Assembly (NCBI RefSeq): GCF_000211815.1
Contig: NZ_GL890940.1
Span: forward strand, 1 to 64,000
DNA: 64,000 nucleotides
Origin: Moorena producens 3L
GTDB lineage: Bacteria > Cyanobacteriota > Cyanobacteriia > Cyanobacteriales > Coleofasciculaceae
Direction: 5' to 3'
Positions 45,879 to 54,900 of this stretch are shown here, in pieces. The notes under the pieces are model-generated. The model ran no database searches. It was not told the origin of the DNA and worked only from the letters and a program-made list of their open reading frames with translations. Made by a program: the position numbers and the translations under genes. Within the stretch, counting starts at the first letter, position 1, and every line of letters starts with the position of its first letter.

Positions 45879-47030
45879 TTACTTACTCGCTATCTCAGAT
45901 TTTTGGTTTAAATCTTCCACTAACTTGACTAGATCACCATTAGTCTCTGCCCATGACTCCCGCTCATTCCTAACTTTACCGAGGTGGGATTCAATATTTG
46001 CTGGTGTAATTAGAACACCAAAATCCTCTGGAACAGTCTGAACTTGATAACTGAACAGGCGATTCAGGATTAGATCACCTACTTCCTCGCGATAATGAGA
46101 GCTATCCCAATAGTTTTTCATCCCTTCCCTAATCGATTCTGTGGTAATGCTGTTATAACCAGAAAAATCCCACAATGGTGTAATCTCCACTAACCGACGT
46201 TTCCATTCTTCAAACACTGGCCAAAGTCCAGTAACCCTAAGACTTTCCCATTGAGTAGCATGGGATGGTGATATAAATACTTTTAGCTCTATCCCTTTTT
46301 CCTTACAGGTATCAACAATGTCTTGAAGATCATCCAAAAAACTATCGGAAAGTCGATACTCTTTATAATATCCATCACTTGTCATTAAGCCCTTGAGCGT
46401 GTCCTTAAACCTTCCTAGTGAAGGTTGATCGGGCTTATTGTTATAAACAAAACGCATACCATGGGCATCATAAAGATAGTAAGCCTTTGACTTGATACTA
46501 GAACTTACGGTTGATTTGGTAGCATTCAGCGCGTTTAGGGATAGGGTCGAATTAATCAACTCTTGCAGGGGAATAGTTTCTTGATTAAGAAGACTTTCCT
46601 TAAAATCTGGAGCATTAGTTTTCAAGTCATTGAACATGAAAAAATCAATACCAATCACAACGGTTTTTAAATCCGGTTGATTAGTTATAGCATGGTCAAA
46701 ATAACGTTTAACTTCATACATATTTGGACCAACTAGTGCCAAATTGTATCCGGAGTTTCCTGGTTTCAGTCCTGGGTGGTTTGGGTTAAGTCCCAGGTCA
46801 GTTCGTGATGAACCTAACAAAACGATTTTGGGTTCATTACGAATAACATCTATAGCCTTGAATAGTCTGACATGGTTAAATTGTTCAGGTTTTAACTGAT
46901 TTAGACCGGGTAACTCTGGGCTATTTATGACTCCGTAAGGGTCAACAGCAGCGTTCAATAAGCCAAACCCAAATAAACTGGGAAAGGTAACTGCTGCCAA
47001 GGTTAGGTTAAATCGACGATAGGAGTTCAT
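45879..47030 (-). CDS. Exported SGNH-hydrolase-like protein
   Basis: 383 residues. The N-terminus RRFNLTLAAVTFPSLFGFGLLNAA is a signal anchor. IVLLGSSRTDLGLNP contains the SGNH block I Ser; YNLALVGPNMYEVKRYFDHAI contains block II; DSSHYREEVGDLILNRLF near residue 310 supplies the DxxH pair. Proteins of this kind (AlgX/AlgJ-like) lie at the outer face of the plasma membrane and often O-acetylate polysaccharides. A C-terminal extension of about 60 residues is charged. No polysaccharide genes are near, so its target is unknown. Confidence 0.75.
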   Translation of the reverse strand: MNSYRRFNLTLAAVTFPSLFGFGLLNAAVDPYGVINSPELPGLNQLKPEQFNHVRLFKAIDVIRNEPKIVLLGSSRTDLGLNPNHPGLKPGNSGYNLALVGPNMYEVKRYFDHAITNQPDLKTVVIGIDFFMFNDLKTNAPDFKESLLNQETIPLQELINSTLSLNALNATKSTVSSSIKSKAYYLYDAHGMRFVYNNKPDQPSLGRFKDTLKGLMTSDGYYKEYRLSDSFLDDLQDIVDTCKEKGIELKVFISPSHATQWESLRVTGLWPVFEEWKRRLVEITPLWDFSGYNSITTESIREGMKNYWDSSHYREEVGDLILNRLFSYQVQTVPEDFGVLITPANIESHLGKVRNERESWAETNGDLVKLVEDLNQKSEIASK

Positions 47031-47111
47031 ATATATAGGATGGTAGATGGGATGGGATTGCTATAGTGCTATTCGATTTTTAATTTTACCAGTGAAAATA
47101 TTCGATGAAAC

Positions 47112-47138
47112 AAAAAAAAACCTCAGCTGATACTGAGG
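47112..47138 (-). terminator. Intrinsic terminator
   Basis: Minus-strand CCTCAGTATCAGCTGAGG hairpin followed by nine T. It is placed to end minus-strand transcription from the 47664-50504 adhesin gene, about 525 bp after its stop. Confidence 0.65.
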
Positions 47139-47214
47139 CTTGTAGGGTATATTTGCTTGAGGTAAGCATTCAGCGGTCAGCGGTCAGCGGTCAGGGGTCA
47201 GCGGTGAGCAGACT

Positions 47215-47468
47215 TATAGCGCTACGCGCAAGTCCGCAAGTCCGCAAGTCCGCAAGTCAGAAGTAAGCGATTACTTACGTTTCGGAGTTTAGGAGCGATG
47301 CAGAGGTGCGACCCGTGGCGAATTTAATTCGCCAAGGTCAAACGCACCATTACGGTCTTGGGGAGGCAGCGCGGTCTTGGGGGTTCCCCCCATGAGCGAC
47401 TGCCGTGGTTTCCCCCACTCGCTATTGCATCAAGACAATGTCAAACATCTGAATGCGTAGTGCTATAA
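47215..47468. repeat. TATAGCGCTACGC terminal-inverted-repeat element, copy 3, with nested repeats
   Basis: Starts TATAGCGCTACGCGCAAGTC, has a CGCAAGTC expansion (four units) and the TTTCGGAGTTTAGGA segment, then about 155 bp of other repeats (GGTGCG palindrome at 47305, CCCCCATGAGCGACTG repeat), then resumes TGTCAAACATCTGAATGC and ends GTAGTGCTATA. Comparison with 11637-11729 shows that the middle is an insertion. Confidence 0.65.
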
Positions 47469-47663
47469 CTCAGATTAAACTTTTGCTTACCTCTTTTATT
47501 CAAAAGCACCGATTGCGCTACAGGCACGCTGCGCGAACAGTAGCGTGCCTGTAGCGCATTAGCTGATACGCGACACGCTGATAGCTTTAGTCCAAAATCT
47601 AGAGTAATTGTAAGGTGCGTTATTAACGCACCCTACTACTAGGAAAAAGCGTCCGCAGTGTGC

Positions 47664-50504
47664 TTAGGCAACACTTAAGTTAACCTGTACTACCACATCG
47701 TTGTAGTCTTGGTCACCACCACCAAACAGATCCTCGAAACCAAAGGTGTTATCCCCTAGCAGGCGAACGTGGTCAACTCCATCTGGGTTAGCCCCCACGA
47801 AAGCAAAGAAGGCATTCAGGTCGGAATCCTCTTGATCTGCATTAGAAGGATTATCAGCTAGGAACTCCGCTACTGTACCATCCGAAATCAGGAATGGAGC
47901 CAGTAGTACCCCACCGGATACTCCAGCACTTAAGTCTACCTGATTGGATAGTGCAGCTTGTGCATAACCAGCATTACCAACATTGATACCGTTAACTGTG
48001 CCACTTTCATCATCAATCCGATACCAGCCAATGGTATTATTGAAAGAAGCTTCACTGTTGACCACAAGACTACCAGTAACTGTACCAGTCACATCGGTCA
48101 AATCCAGCAGTTCCCGTTGCCCTTGAATCTGGGTAGTGCCTGTTCCCACTGGCGGAGTCGAACCTGAACCGTCTGAGACAATCACAGTTGCATCATTGAA
48201 GTCTCCGTCATTGCCATCTTCAAAGCCCAAGGTTAACTGACCATTGCCATTGTCAGTTACCTGTACATGGTTCTGACCATCGCTATTAAATGAAGCACCA
48301 CTGAAGAATACGTTGGAGGTAGGATCCTGTCCCCCTAGCACCCCATCTTTAGAGCCACCTTGGATTACGTAGAATACCAGGTTATCGTTGACGTCAAAAC
48401 TGTCGATGGTGCGGGTGGCTTGAGCAGTACCTAAACCGTCAGGGAGAACAGAGAAAATTGTCTTAGCCTGAGATAGAGCAGCTTGTACATAACCACTCTG
48501 ACCAGGGGCAATGCCATTGATTGTACCTTCGGCACTATCAACAGCAAATACTCCAATTTCACTGACCTCACCAGCCTCGCGACCTGTAAGAGTGAATTGG
48601 AGTTGGGATTGTCCAGCAGTGTCGCCGGTAATGGTGAAGGTATTATTGGCATTCTGAGTCAGAGTCGAGGATACCGGACCACTCTCTTCAATGGTGATGT
48701 TAACAGTGCCTGTGCTAGTACCGCCACTGCCATCGCTTACCTCAAAAGTCAAGCTATCAGTGCCAGTGAAGTCCGCATTTGGCGTATAGATAATAAAGTC
48801 ATCTGTCGGATTATCCGGAGTGCCATTATCATTGACTGCTGCCGTACCGTTGGTTGGCTCCGTGACAATTGCAAAACTTAGCGGATCGCCATCAGGATCA
48901 GAGTAGTTAGCTAGAACATCAATGGTAACTTGAGTGTTTGGCTCAGTGGTAGCAGTATTGTTATTGTTTGTCGCTACTGGAGATTGATTATTAGTGACAT
49001 TAACGTTAACGGTAGCTGTGACCGTAGCATTAGTGCCATCACTGACCTGGTAGGTGAAGCTATCAGCCCCAGTGAAGTCCGCATTTGGCGTATAGGTAAT
49101 GGTGCCATCAACGTCATTGACTACTGCTGTGCCATTAAATTCCTGCGGTTCAATGGTTACAGTCAGCCCATCCCCATCAGCATCAGTGTCATTACCTAGG
49201 ACATCAATGGTAACTGCGGTGTTTGAAGTAGTGGTAGCAGTATCGTCTACCGGTACTGGAGGTTGATTAGGATTAGTTACCTCAACGTTAACCGTAGCTG
49301 TGACTGGAGGATTAGTGCCATCACTGACCTGGTAGGTGAAGCTATCAGCCCCAGTGAAGTCCGCATTTGGCGTATAGGTAATGGTGCCATCAACGTCATT
49401 GACTACTGCTGTGCCATTAAATTCCTGCGGTTCAATGGTTACAGTCAGCCCATCCCCATCAGCATCAGTGTCATTACCTAGGACATTGATATTAACTGCA
49501 GTGTTTGAAGTAGTGGTAGCAGTATCGTTGTCTGCTACTGGAGGTTGATTAACATTAACACTAACCGTAGCTTTGACCGGAGGATTGATGCCATCACTAA
49601 GCTGATAAGTGAAGGTATCAGTGCCAGTGAAACCATCAACAGGAGTATAGGTAATGGTGCCATCAACGTCATTGACTACTGCTGTGCCATTACCGCCCTG
49701 CTGGTCAAGGGTTACAGTCAGGGGATCTCCCTCAGGATCAACGTCATTAGCTAGGACATCGATAGTAACTGCAGTGTTTAAATCAGTGCTTGCAGTATCG
49801 TCTTCCGCTACTGGAGGTTTATTAGGGACATCAACGGTAACCGTAGCTGTGACCCCAGGATTGATGCCATCACTGACCTGGTAGGTGAAGGTATCAGTCC
49901 CAGTGAAACCATCATTAGGAGTGTAGGTAATGGTGTTATCTTGATTGACTACTGCTGTACCATTAAATTGCTGCGCTTCAATGTTTACAGTCAGGGGATC
50001 CCCTTCAGGATCAGAGTCATTACCTAGGACATCAATGATAACTTCGGTACTTTGATCAGTAGTAGCAGTGTCATCTACTGGAACAGGAGCTTCATTAAGT
50101 AGGTTGAAGTCAATATAATCAAGTCGAATACGTTCATCATCGTCACTTTCCCCACTAATGGTGATTTGAGTCCCCTCGGGAATAAATATGCTATTGCTAA
50201 CGGTCAGATCCTTGAACGCATCAGCATCAGGAAAAATACCAGCATTAGGATTGGGATCATCGAGAGTGAATGAAAATGTCTGATTACCAATGGTGACACC
50301 GACTGTGCTATTCCCGTCTGTCTCATCAGCAACTTTCAGGATGACCTGGTAAGTGCCACTGGGCAAATCAAAGGTTGTAGTAGCAGTGCCAGTGCTATTA
50401 CCGTCAGGTAAATCGATCAGTTTATTATTTGAAGCAGCGTTATTATCACTAACTTGAAAAGTATTTAGAGTAAAGCGGGGGTCATCAAATTCAAATCTCG
50501 GCAT
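47664..50504 (-). CDS. Large repeat adhesin with cadherin/VCBS-like domains and DUF4114 C-terminus
   Basis: 946 residues, no signal peptide, highly acidic (Asp/Thr/Val-rich, calcium-binding type). N-terminal carbohydrate-binding-like domain (1-130), then five to six tandem Ig/cadherin-like units of about 93 residues with PPVADNDTATT, INVLGNDTDADGD, GTITYTP and GADSFTYQVSDG (about 131-600). Two DUF4114-type domains follow (near 690-770 and 840-946: HVQVTDNGNGQLTLGFEDG, DQDYNDVVVQV). Likely secreted by a type I system and acting in surface binding. Units around 49020-49230 and 49310-49490 are almost identical in DNA, a mark of recent expansion. Confidence 0.87.
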   Translation of the reverse strand: MPRFEFDDPRFTLNTFQVSDNNAASNNKLIDLPDGNSTGTATTTFDLPSGTYQVILKVADETDGNSTVGVTIGNQTFSFTLDDPNPNAGIFPDADAFKDLTVSNSIFIPEGTQITISGESDDDERIRLDYIDFNLLNEAPVPVDDTATTDQSTEVIIDVLGNDSDPEGDPLTVNIEAQQFNGTAVVNQDNTITYTPNDGFTGTDTFTYQVSDGINPGVTATVTVDVPNKPPVAEDDTASTDLNTAVTIDVLANDVDPEGDPLTVTLDQQGGNGTAVVNDVDGTITYTPVDGFTGTDTFTYQLSDGINPPVKATVSVNVNQPPVADNDTATTTSNTAVNINVLGNDTDADGDGLTVTIEPQEFNGTAVVNDVDGTITYTPNADFTGADSFTYQVSDGTNPPVTATVNVEVTNPNQPPVPVDDTATTTSNTAVTIDVLGNDTDADGDGLTVTIEPQEFNGTAVVNDVDGTITYTPNADFTGADSFTYQVSDGTNATVTATVNVNVTNNQSPVATNNNNTATTEPNTQVTIDVLANYSDPDGDPLSFAIVTEPTNGTAAVNDNGTPDNPTDDFIIYTPNADFTGTDSLTFEVSDGSGGTSTGTVNITIEESGPVSSTLTQNANNTFTITGDTAGQSQLQFTLTGREAGEVSEIGVFAVDSAEGTINGIAPGQSGYVQAALSQAKTIFSVLPDGLGTAQATRTIDSFDVNDNLVFYVIQGGSKDGVLGGQDPTSNVFFSGASFNSDGQNHVQVTDNGNGQLTLGFEDGNDGDFNDATVIVSDGSGSTPPVGTGTTQIQGQRELLDLTDVTGTVTGSLVVNSEASFNNTIGWYRIDDESGTVNGINVGNAGYAQAALSNQVDLSAGVSGGVLLAPFLISDGTVAEFLADNPSNADQEDSDLNAFFAFVGANPDGVDHVRLLGDNTFGFEDLFGGGDQDYNDVVVQVNLSVA

Positions 50505-51088
50505 AATATTTTGTCTTACAAAACTCCTCAGTTGCTAAGGCTGTGGGCACTTAACATTGACAATAATCCTAAGCATATGCGCTACGCGCAGGCTACGCCA
50601 ACAGCTATTAGCTATCAGCCATCAGTGCTCAGCGGTCAGCTGATAGCTGATAGCGTTTTAAATCAAGAGAGTAAGTCCATTAAGCATTCAGCCGTCAGTC
50701 CTCAGCCGTCAGCCTTGGCCAAAAGGCCACGCTACGCGAATGGCTGACGCTATTGGCTGATAGCACCTCAAGTAGCACCATCTGTAGCGCATTAGCTGAT
50801 AGCTGATAGCTTAGCAGGTCATAGCAAGATTGCTGTTGAACTTATCATTAATAGCTGATAGCATATATTGGATAGCACGACGCTGAATGCTTATCTAATG
50901 ATCTACCAATAAATAAATACCTACTTACCTCCAGATATCCGGATTTATTTTCCAGATTCATGGCCAAATGTAAGATAAACTAGTAAAGATTAACCGATGC
51001 TATAATATAATATATAAATATATTTTTGCTTCATAAACATGAATAAATTATCGGTTTAGCATTATTTATATTTGGGAAGGATAATATT

Positions 51089-51120
51089 AATTGTAATGAA
51101 GCGATCGCTTCATTACAATT
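51089..51120. repeat. Perfect 32-bp palindrome centred on a HIP1 site
   Basis: AATTGTAATGAAGCGA and its exact complement, with GCGATCGC at the centre (51101-51108). It could form a 16-bp cruciform arm or a protein-binding site. The surrounding 150 bp are AT-rich with no gene. Confidence 0.8.
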
Positions 51121-51143
51121 TCTCACGTAATATCCCCTATAAA

Positions 51144-51177
51144 AAGGAAAGAGCCTTGCCATTCATGCTCTTTCCTT
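51144..51177. terminator. Bidirectional terminator-like hairpin
   Basis: 11-bp stem AAGGAAAGAGC / GCTCTTTCCTT with a 12-base loop; on the minus strand it is followed by TTTTTA. No transcript is known to reach it; the region 50830-51300 lacks genes. Confidence 0.5.
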
Positions 51178-51872
51178 GCCGTCAAAAAATCACCTTATTC
51201 ATTGATGCCATGAGTTTTTTTTTATGTCACTAGTATTCGGATAAATTCATCAAGTCTTTATAGTAGTAATTTTCTATTTCTGCTAAATAAGGGAATCGGG
51301 AATCGGGAGCGGTGCGACCCGTGGCGAATTAAATTCGCCTACGGAAAGCGCACCGAGGGAATCGGGAATCGGGAGTCGGGAGCGGTGCGACCCGTGGCGA
51401 ATTTAATTACGGGTCAAGCGCACCGATGGAGTCGGGAGTGAAGTGTGGGAAGTGTGGGGAGATGGGGAGTCAGATCAGCAACGGTTTGTCCCCCCCTTAT
51501 TAAGGGTTTGTCCCCCCCTTATTAAGGGGGGTTAGGGGGGATCCCCACTTTCCACGGGGCTTTCAGCGATGCAGTTGCGTAGGGTGGGTTAGGGACGGGC
51601 TAGCCCTGATTTTCTGCCTGTTCGCGGTTAGGTTGCTGCCCGTAACGCACCACTGTATTGATTATGCGATCGCTAATTTCCCAGCTAAACCCCAACTGGA
51701 GATCCCCCCTAACCCCCTTAACAAGGGGGGGACACTCACCACACTTACCACACTTACCACACTCCCTGCTCCCTGCTCCCTGCTCCCTCAAAAAGAATTT
51801 GTTACAAAACTTTTTAAAATATGCTATAATTTGCTATTTTTTGTGTTAAACTAAAAGTGTGGACAAAAAAAT

Positions 51873-51925
51873 CCACGGGAAGAGCCAGCCTTAGAGTTTT
51901 CGCAGGCTGCAGGCTGGCTCTGGGT
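51873..51925 (+). promoter_or_regulatory. Structured leader upstream of the 59-residue gene
   Basis: Two hairpins: GTGGA...TCCAC (51858-51875) and a longer AGAGCCAGCCT...AGGCTGGCTCT stem (51882-51923). They lie between a TATAAT-like region near 51822 and the start codon at 51953. The long stem ends 30 bases before the ATG and does not cover the ribosome site AGGAGA. It could be a regulatory leader or a terminator-like attenuator; no known riboswitch is recognised. Confidence 0.5.
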
Positions 51926-51952
51926 TCCCCTTACAGGAGATAACTTAATAAT

Positions 51953-52132
51953 ATGTCCCATACTCAACACCTATACCCATGGGTAGTGGTGCGCCTATTG
52001 CCACCAATGCCACCAGTCGTTTTTGCTCGGTTCGACAACCCTGCTGATGCCAAGGGCTATGTGCAGGTCCTGAAACTGCTGATGCCTGATGCCAAGTTTC
52101 TACTTTTTTTGGATCACGGAGTAGTGGTGTAG
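51953..52132 (+). CDS. Small cyanobacterial protein of 59 residues
   Basis: MSHTQHLYPWVVVRLLPPMP then VVFARFDNPADAKGYVQVLKLLMPDAKFLLFLDHGVVV. Ribosome site AGGAGA lies 12 bases before ATG 51953. The W-x-V-V-R-L-L-P...A-R-F...A-x-G-Y-x-Q-x-L...P-x-A-x-F pattern is one I associate with a small conserved cyanobacterial protein of unknown function. A structured leader precedes it. The C-terminus reaches into a CACAGGCATCTTGCC repeat. Confidence 0.65.
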   Translation: MSHTQHLYPWVVVRLLPPMPPVVFARFDNPADAKGYVQVLKLLMPDAKFLLFLDHGVVV

Positions 52133-52230
52133 CACAGGCATCTTGCCTGTGACATAGGGAATCGGGAATCGGGAATCGGGAATCGGGAGTAGTTGTGTAG
52201 AATAGGCTTCGATGCTGTGAGGAAAATATT

Positions 52231-52360
52231 GATCACAGGCAAGATGCCTGTTCTACCAAAATCTTGTCCACAGGCAAGATGCCTGTTCTACCAAAATAGT
52301 ACACAGGCAAGATGCCTGTTCTACCAAAATAGTACACAGGCAAGATGCCTGTTCTACCAA
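52231..52360. repeat. Four tandem copies of ACAGGCAAGATGCCTGT with TTCTACCAAAA
   Basis: Each unit (about 32-34 bp) has the perfect 17-base palindrome ACAGGCAAGATGCCTGT followed by TCTACCAAAA. An inverted single copy (CACAGGCATCTTGCCTGTG) lies at 52134-52152. Spacers are near-identical, so this is not a CRISPR. Confidence 0.85.
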
Positions 52361-52649
52361 GACCCCAATTCCACCGAGTGGGTCAAACAGCTGGGAATCC
52401 CCCCCTCATAAGGGTAGGTTTTTTACAAAGACCTCAGGTGTGGGGTGAGCGGGCGTGGGGTGACCGGGTGTGGGGGATAAGAAAGCGATCCAGCGCGGTC
52501 TTGGGGAGGCAGAGGTGCGACCCGTGGCGAATTTAATTACGGGTCAAACGCACCATTACGGTCTTGGGGGTCTCCACGGGGCAAACAGCGGTGCGGACGC
52601 AGGTTCCGCACACAGCCCCTCCCCACTCGCTATTGCCGTGGTTTCCCCC

Positions 52650-52754
52650 GGAGACAAAACCTTAGATAGGGTCGCCTTTATAGTTAGCAGGTTATGCAGA
52701 AAAGGGTTAAATATTTTTTAATAAGGCGACCCGATCTTACGGTAAATTCAAACC
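52650..52754 (+). repeat. 107-bp palindromic element, copy 2 (105 bp, diverged)
   Basis: GGAGACAAAACCTT flank, inverted repeats AGATAGGGTCGCCT (52664-52677) and AGGCGACCCGATCT (52724-52737), then TACGGTAAATTCAAACC. It fills a site whose empty form, GTTTCCCCC followed directly by ACTCGCTATTGC, is present at 47408-47427; no target duplication. Relative to copies 1 and 3, two adjacent stem base pairs have changed on both arms. Confidence 0.85.
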
Positions 52755-53272
52755 ACTCGCTATTGCATCAAGACAATGTACTTAATTTGTCGTTAAAAAT
52801 CATCATTTATTCGTTGTTTTCCTTTTCCTCTCCCTCTGGGTCGCCCCATGTTTTACCCTAATGTAAAAAACCTACCCTTATCAGCCCTTAATAAGGGGGG
52901 CTGGCAGAAGGCAGAAGGCAGAAGTAAGGTTTTATCGGTAATGGTTTTTGATAACTAATTATCCGGACATGATCTAACAATTAGCATCATTTAGCTGATA
53001 CAGCGTTCTTCATAACTATCAGATACACAGTATTTTTTCCTTCTTACTTCTTACTTCTTACCTGTTCCCTGTTCCCTGCTCCCTAAAAACCTCACCCCAT
53101 TGAAAATTGCTGTAGTTAAATTCCTGATACATTGAACGTCTGTTTTGTCAAGTAAACTTTATACAAAATAGCTAGAATTACCCCGCAAAAATAAAGTTAT
53201 TTGGTAGTTGATCCTTTACTGTTTGCCAGCCGCTACAATTAACGAGGAACAAAAACATCTACTCAATAAACT

Positions 53273-54487
53273 GTGCAAACTCCTGTTCTCTTAGATCGGC
53301 AAGTCTATGATCCACAAGCCCTCCTGGATCATTTAAGCCAGCTCACTCAGGAAGAGTTTGCCCCTAGGGCGGCTCAATACGACCAGACAGCAAGCTTCCC
53401 AGCAGAAAACTTTGAGACTCTGTTTGATGCAGGTCTTCATGCCCCAGCTGTACCGATTAAGTATGGTGGTTTAGGCTTAGGTCACAGCAGTGATATCCTC
53501 ACCCTCTGGATGATGACACGAGAATTAGCAAAGGTAGATTTAGCTTTCACCCGTTGCTGGGAAGGCCATACTAATATACAAGTATTATTGACTGCCAACG
53601 CTAATGAAGCTCAAAAGCAACGTTGGTTTGAAGGGATTGTGCAACGAGGGGAAAAATGGGCGGGTTGGAGTGGCGAACCTCTTTCTAAAGTCCCTGGGCA
53701 AACCAGTGGTATTGGGACAACAGTTAAGGTTGTAGAGGGGGGCTATATTGTTGATGGTTGCAAGGTCTTTGCCACAGGAGCGGATGGGCTACAATGGGCG
53801 ATATTGTTTGTGAGTACTGCCGGAACAGGAGCTGTTCGTCATCACGATGGACCAGCGAATTCCGTGTTGATGTTAGCCTGTGATTTATCAGACCCAAGTG
53901 TAAGCTTTGATTCAACCTGGTGGAAACCGATTGGAATGCGGGGAAGTGTAAGTTATCGCGTACAATTCGATCACACCTTTATTCCTAAAGAAAATCTGAT
54001 TGGCTATCCAGGGCAATACTTGCTTGAAGAGTGGCAAACTCGCTTTACTCCTCAGTATGGAGCGGCATTTTTGGGGGCGGCAGAAGGGGCTTATGGTTAT
54101 GCCCACGCTCATATCAAAAAGCAAGGCAGAGAACAGGATGCTTATGTGCAGCATCGGATTGCTAAATCAACCATGAACATTGAAACCATGGACTTGTGGC
54201 TACGAAAAGTGGCTTTGTTGTGGGAAACAGGTCAACACCAGCAGGCCAAAGAAGCTGGTAACCGCTTTCGTTATTTGTCAGAAAAATTGGCACTGGAGAC
54301 TTTGGAACACTGTACTCGCATGTGTGGCGCTCGTGCTATGATTCAACCCAGTCCTTTGGAACGGATTTATCGCGATTTATCCTTCTATACTCTCCATGAT
54401 AATTGCGATCGCGTTTTGGCCTCCATTGGTCAGGAAATACTGGGGCAAGAAAGCGATCGGGCGTTTTTTAATTCTTCACAGAAGTAA
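53273..54487 (+). CDS. Acyl-CoA dehydrogenase family protein
   Basis: 404 residues from GTG 53273 (MQTPVLLDRQVYDPQALLDHL). Acyl-CoA dehydrogenase layout: N-terminal helices with GLHAPAVPIKYGGLGLGHSS, the beta domain with WSGEPLSKVPGQTSGIGTTV and GGYIVDGCKVFATGADGLQW, and the C-terminal helical bundle with AAEGAYGYAHAH and ERIYRDLSFYTLHDNCDRVLASIGQEILG. The usual catalytic Glu position is not obvious, as in family members acting on non-CoA or sulfur substrates. FAD-dependent oxidation is likely; substrate unknown. A single gene, flanked by repeats. Confidence 0.83.
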   Translation: MQTPVLLDRQVYDPQALLDHLSQLTQEEFAPRAAQYDQTASFPAENFETLFDAGLHAPAVPIKYGGLGLGHSSDILTLWMMTRELAKVDLAFTRCWEGHTNIQVLLTANANEAQKQRWFEGIVQRGEKWAGWSGEPLSKVPGQTSGIGTTVKVVEGGYIVDGCKVFATGADGLQWAILFVSTAGTGAVRHHDGPANSVLMLACDLSDPSVSFDSTWWKPIGMRGSVSYRVQFDHTFIPKENLIGYPGQYLLEEWQTRFTPQYGAAFLGAAEGAYGYAHAHIKKQGREQDAYVQHRIAKSTMNIETMDLWLRKVALLWETGQHQQAKEAGNRFRYLSEKLALETLEHCTRMCGARAMIQPSPLERIYRDLSFYTLHDNCDRVLASIGQEILGQESDRAFFNSSQK

Positions 54488-54900
54488 GCATTCAGCTTAA
54501 GCGCTACAGATGGTGCTACTTGAGGTGCTTATGCGCTACAGATGGTGCTACTTGAGGTGCTTTGGGTCTGTGGCCACGCTACACCGAACAGTTTATGCCC
54601 AAGCACACGCTACTGTTTGCGCAGCACCTCAAGTAGCGCAATCGGTGCTTTTGAATAAAATAAGCGGCGTTGCTGAATTAAGGAATGAATGCGCGATCAT
54701 CTGGTTTTGTTAAAGCCCCCGTGGGTCCCCCGAGCGAGGGATTGCTCGCCCAGAATTGGGGGGCTAGGGCGTGTTTTCAAAGTTTTCCGCAAGATATTAG
54801 ATCCCCCCCAGCCCCCCTTATTAAGGGGGGAGCCATACTCAAAGTCCCCCTTTTTTAAGGGAAACGGGGGTACTCGGAGTTTGAAGACACGCCCTAGGGG
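54488..54900. repeat. Spacer with palindromic repeats and CTAGGGCGTGTTTTCAAA element
   Basis: CGCTACAGATGGTGCTACTTGAGGTGC-type repeats (54500-54660), then an element with ends CTAGGGCGTGTTTTCAAA (54765) and TTTGAAGACACGCCCTAG (54895) around CCCCCTTATTAAGGGGGG hairpins. The right end of this element is duplicated at 56460-56510, on the far side of the ISAs1-like element. No gene. Confidence 0.65.

Larger units (their letters stand above)
47031..47663. repeat. Intergenic repeat cluster downstream of adhesin gene
   Basis: Holds a terminator hairpin (47112-47138), GCGGTCA heptamers (47171-47205), TATAGCGCTACGC element copy 3 (47215-47468) with a 44-bp palindrome (47305-47348) and the CCCCCATGAGCGACTG repeat nested in it, and the GGTGCGTT hairpin (47613-47636). 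The stretch 47401-47440 contains the empty site (GTTTCCCCC then ACTCGCTATTGC) that is filled by the palindromic element at 52650. Confidence 0.8.
50505..51952. repeat. Long intergenic region with repeats and hairpins
   Basis: 50570-50830 has AGCTGAT/GTCAGCG heptamer runs with TTGGCCAAAAGGCCACGCTA-type palindromes. 51089-51120 is a perfect 32-bp palindrome, 51144-51177 a hairpin. 51292-51424 has GGGAATC heptamers and two GGTGCG palindromes (51311-51354, 51384-51424). 51488-51545 and 51698-51732 have CCCCCTTATTAAGGGGG repeats in opposite orientation. 51740-51785 has CACACTTAC and CTCCCTG heptamer-like runs. No gene before 51953. Confidence 0.75.
52133..53272. repeat. Intergenic repeat cluster upstream of acyl-CoA dehydrogenase
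   Basis: Contains an ACAGGCAAGATGCCTGT array (52231-52360), GGGAATC heptamers (52156-52190), TGTGGGG-type repeats (52436-52475), a GGTGCG palindrome (52514-52554), the CGCGGTCTTGGGG repeat, palindromic element copy 2 (52650-52754), and TTCTTAC/GTTCCCT heptamers (53040-53085). A promoter-like TACAAT at 53235 lies 38 bp before the next start. No gene is seen. Confidence 0.75.

Noticed and set aside
51873..51925. Glutamine riboswitch or downstream-peptide motif
   Set aside because: The leader is structured and precedes a small gene, but the conserved CGTTCA and GGACGGAAGTAGG-like blocks of that class are absent.
52231..52360. CRISPR-like repeats
   Set aside because: Four palindromic units with near-identical spacers, so a tandem repeat and not a CRISPR; no cas genes nearby.
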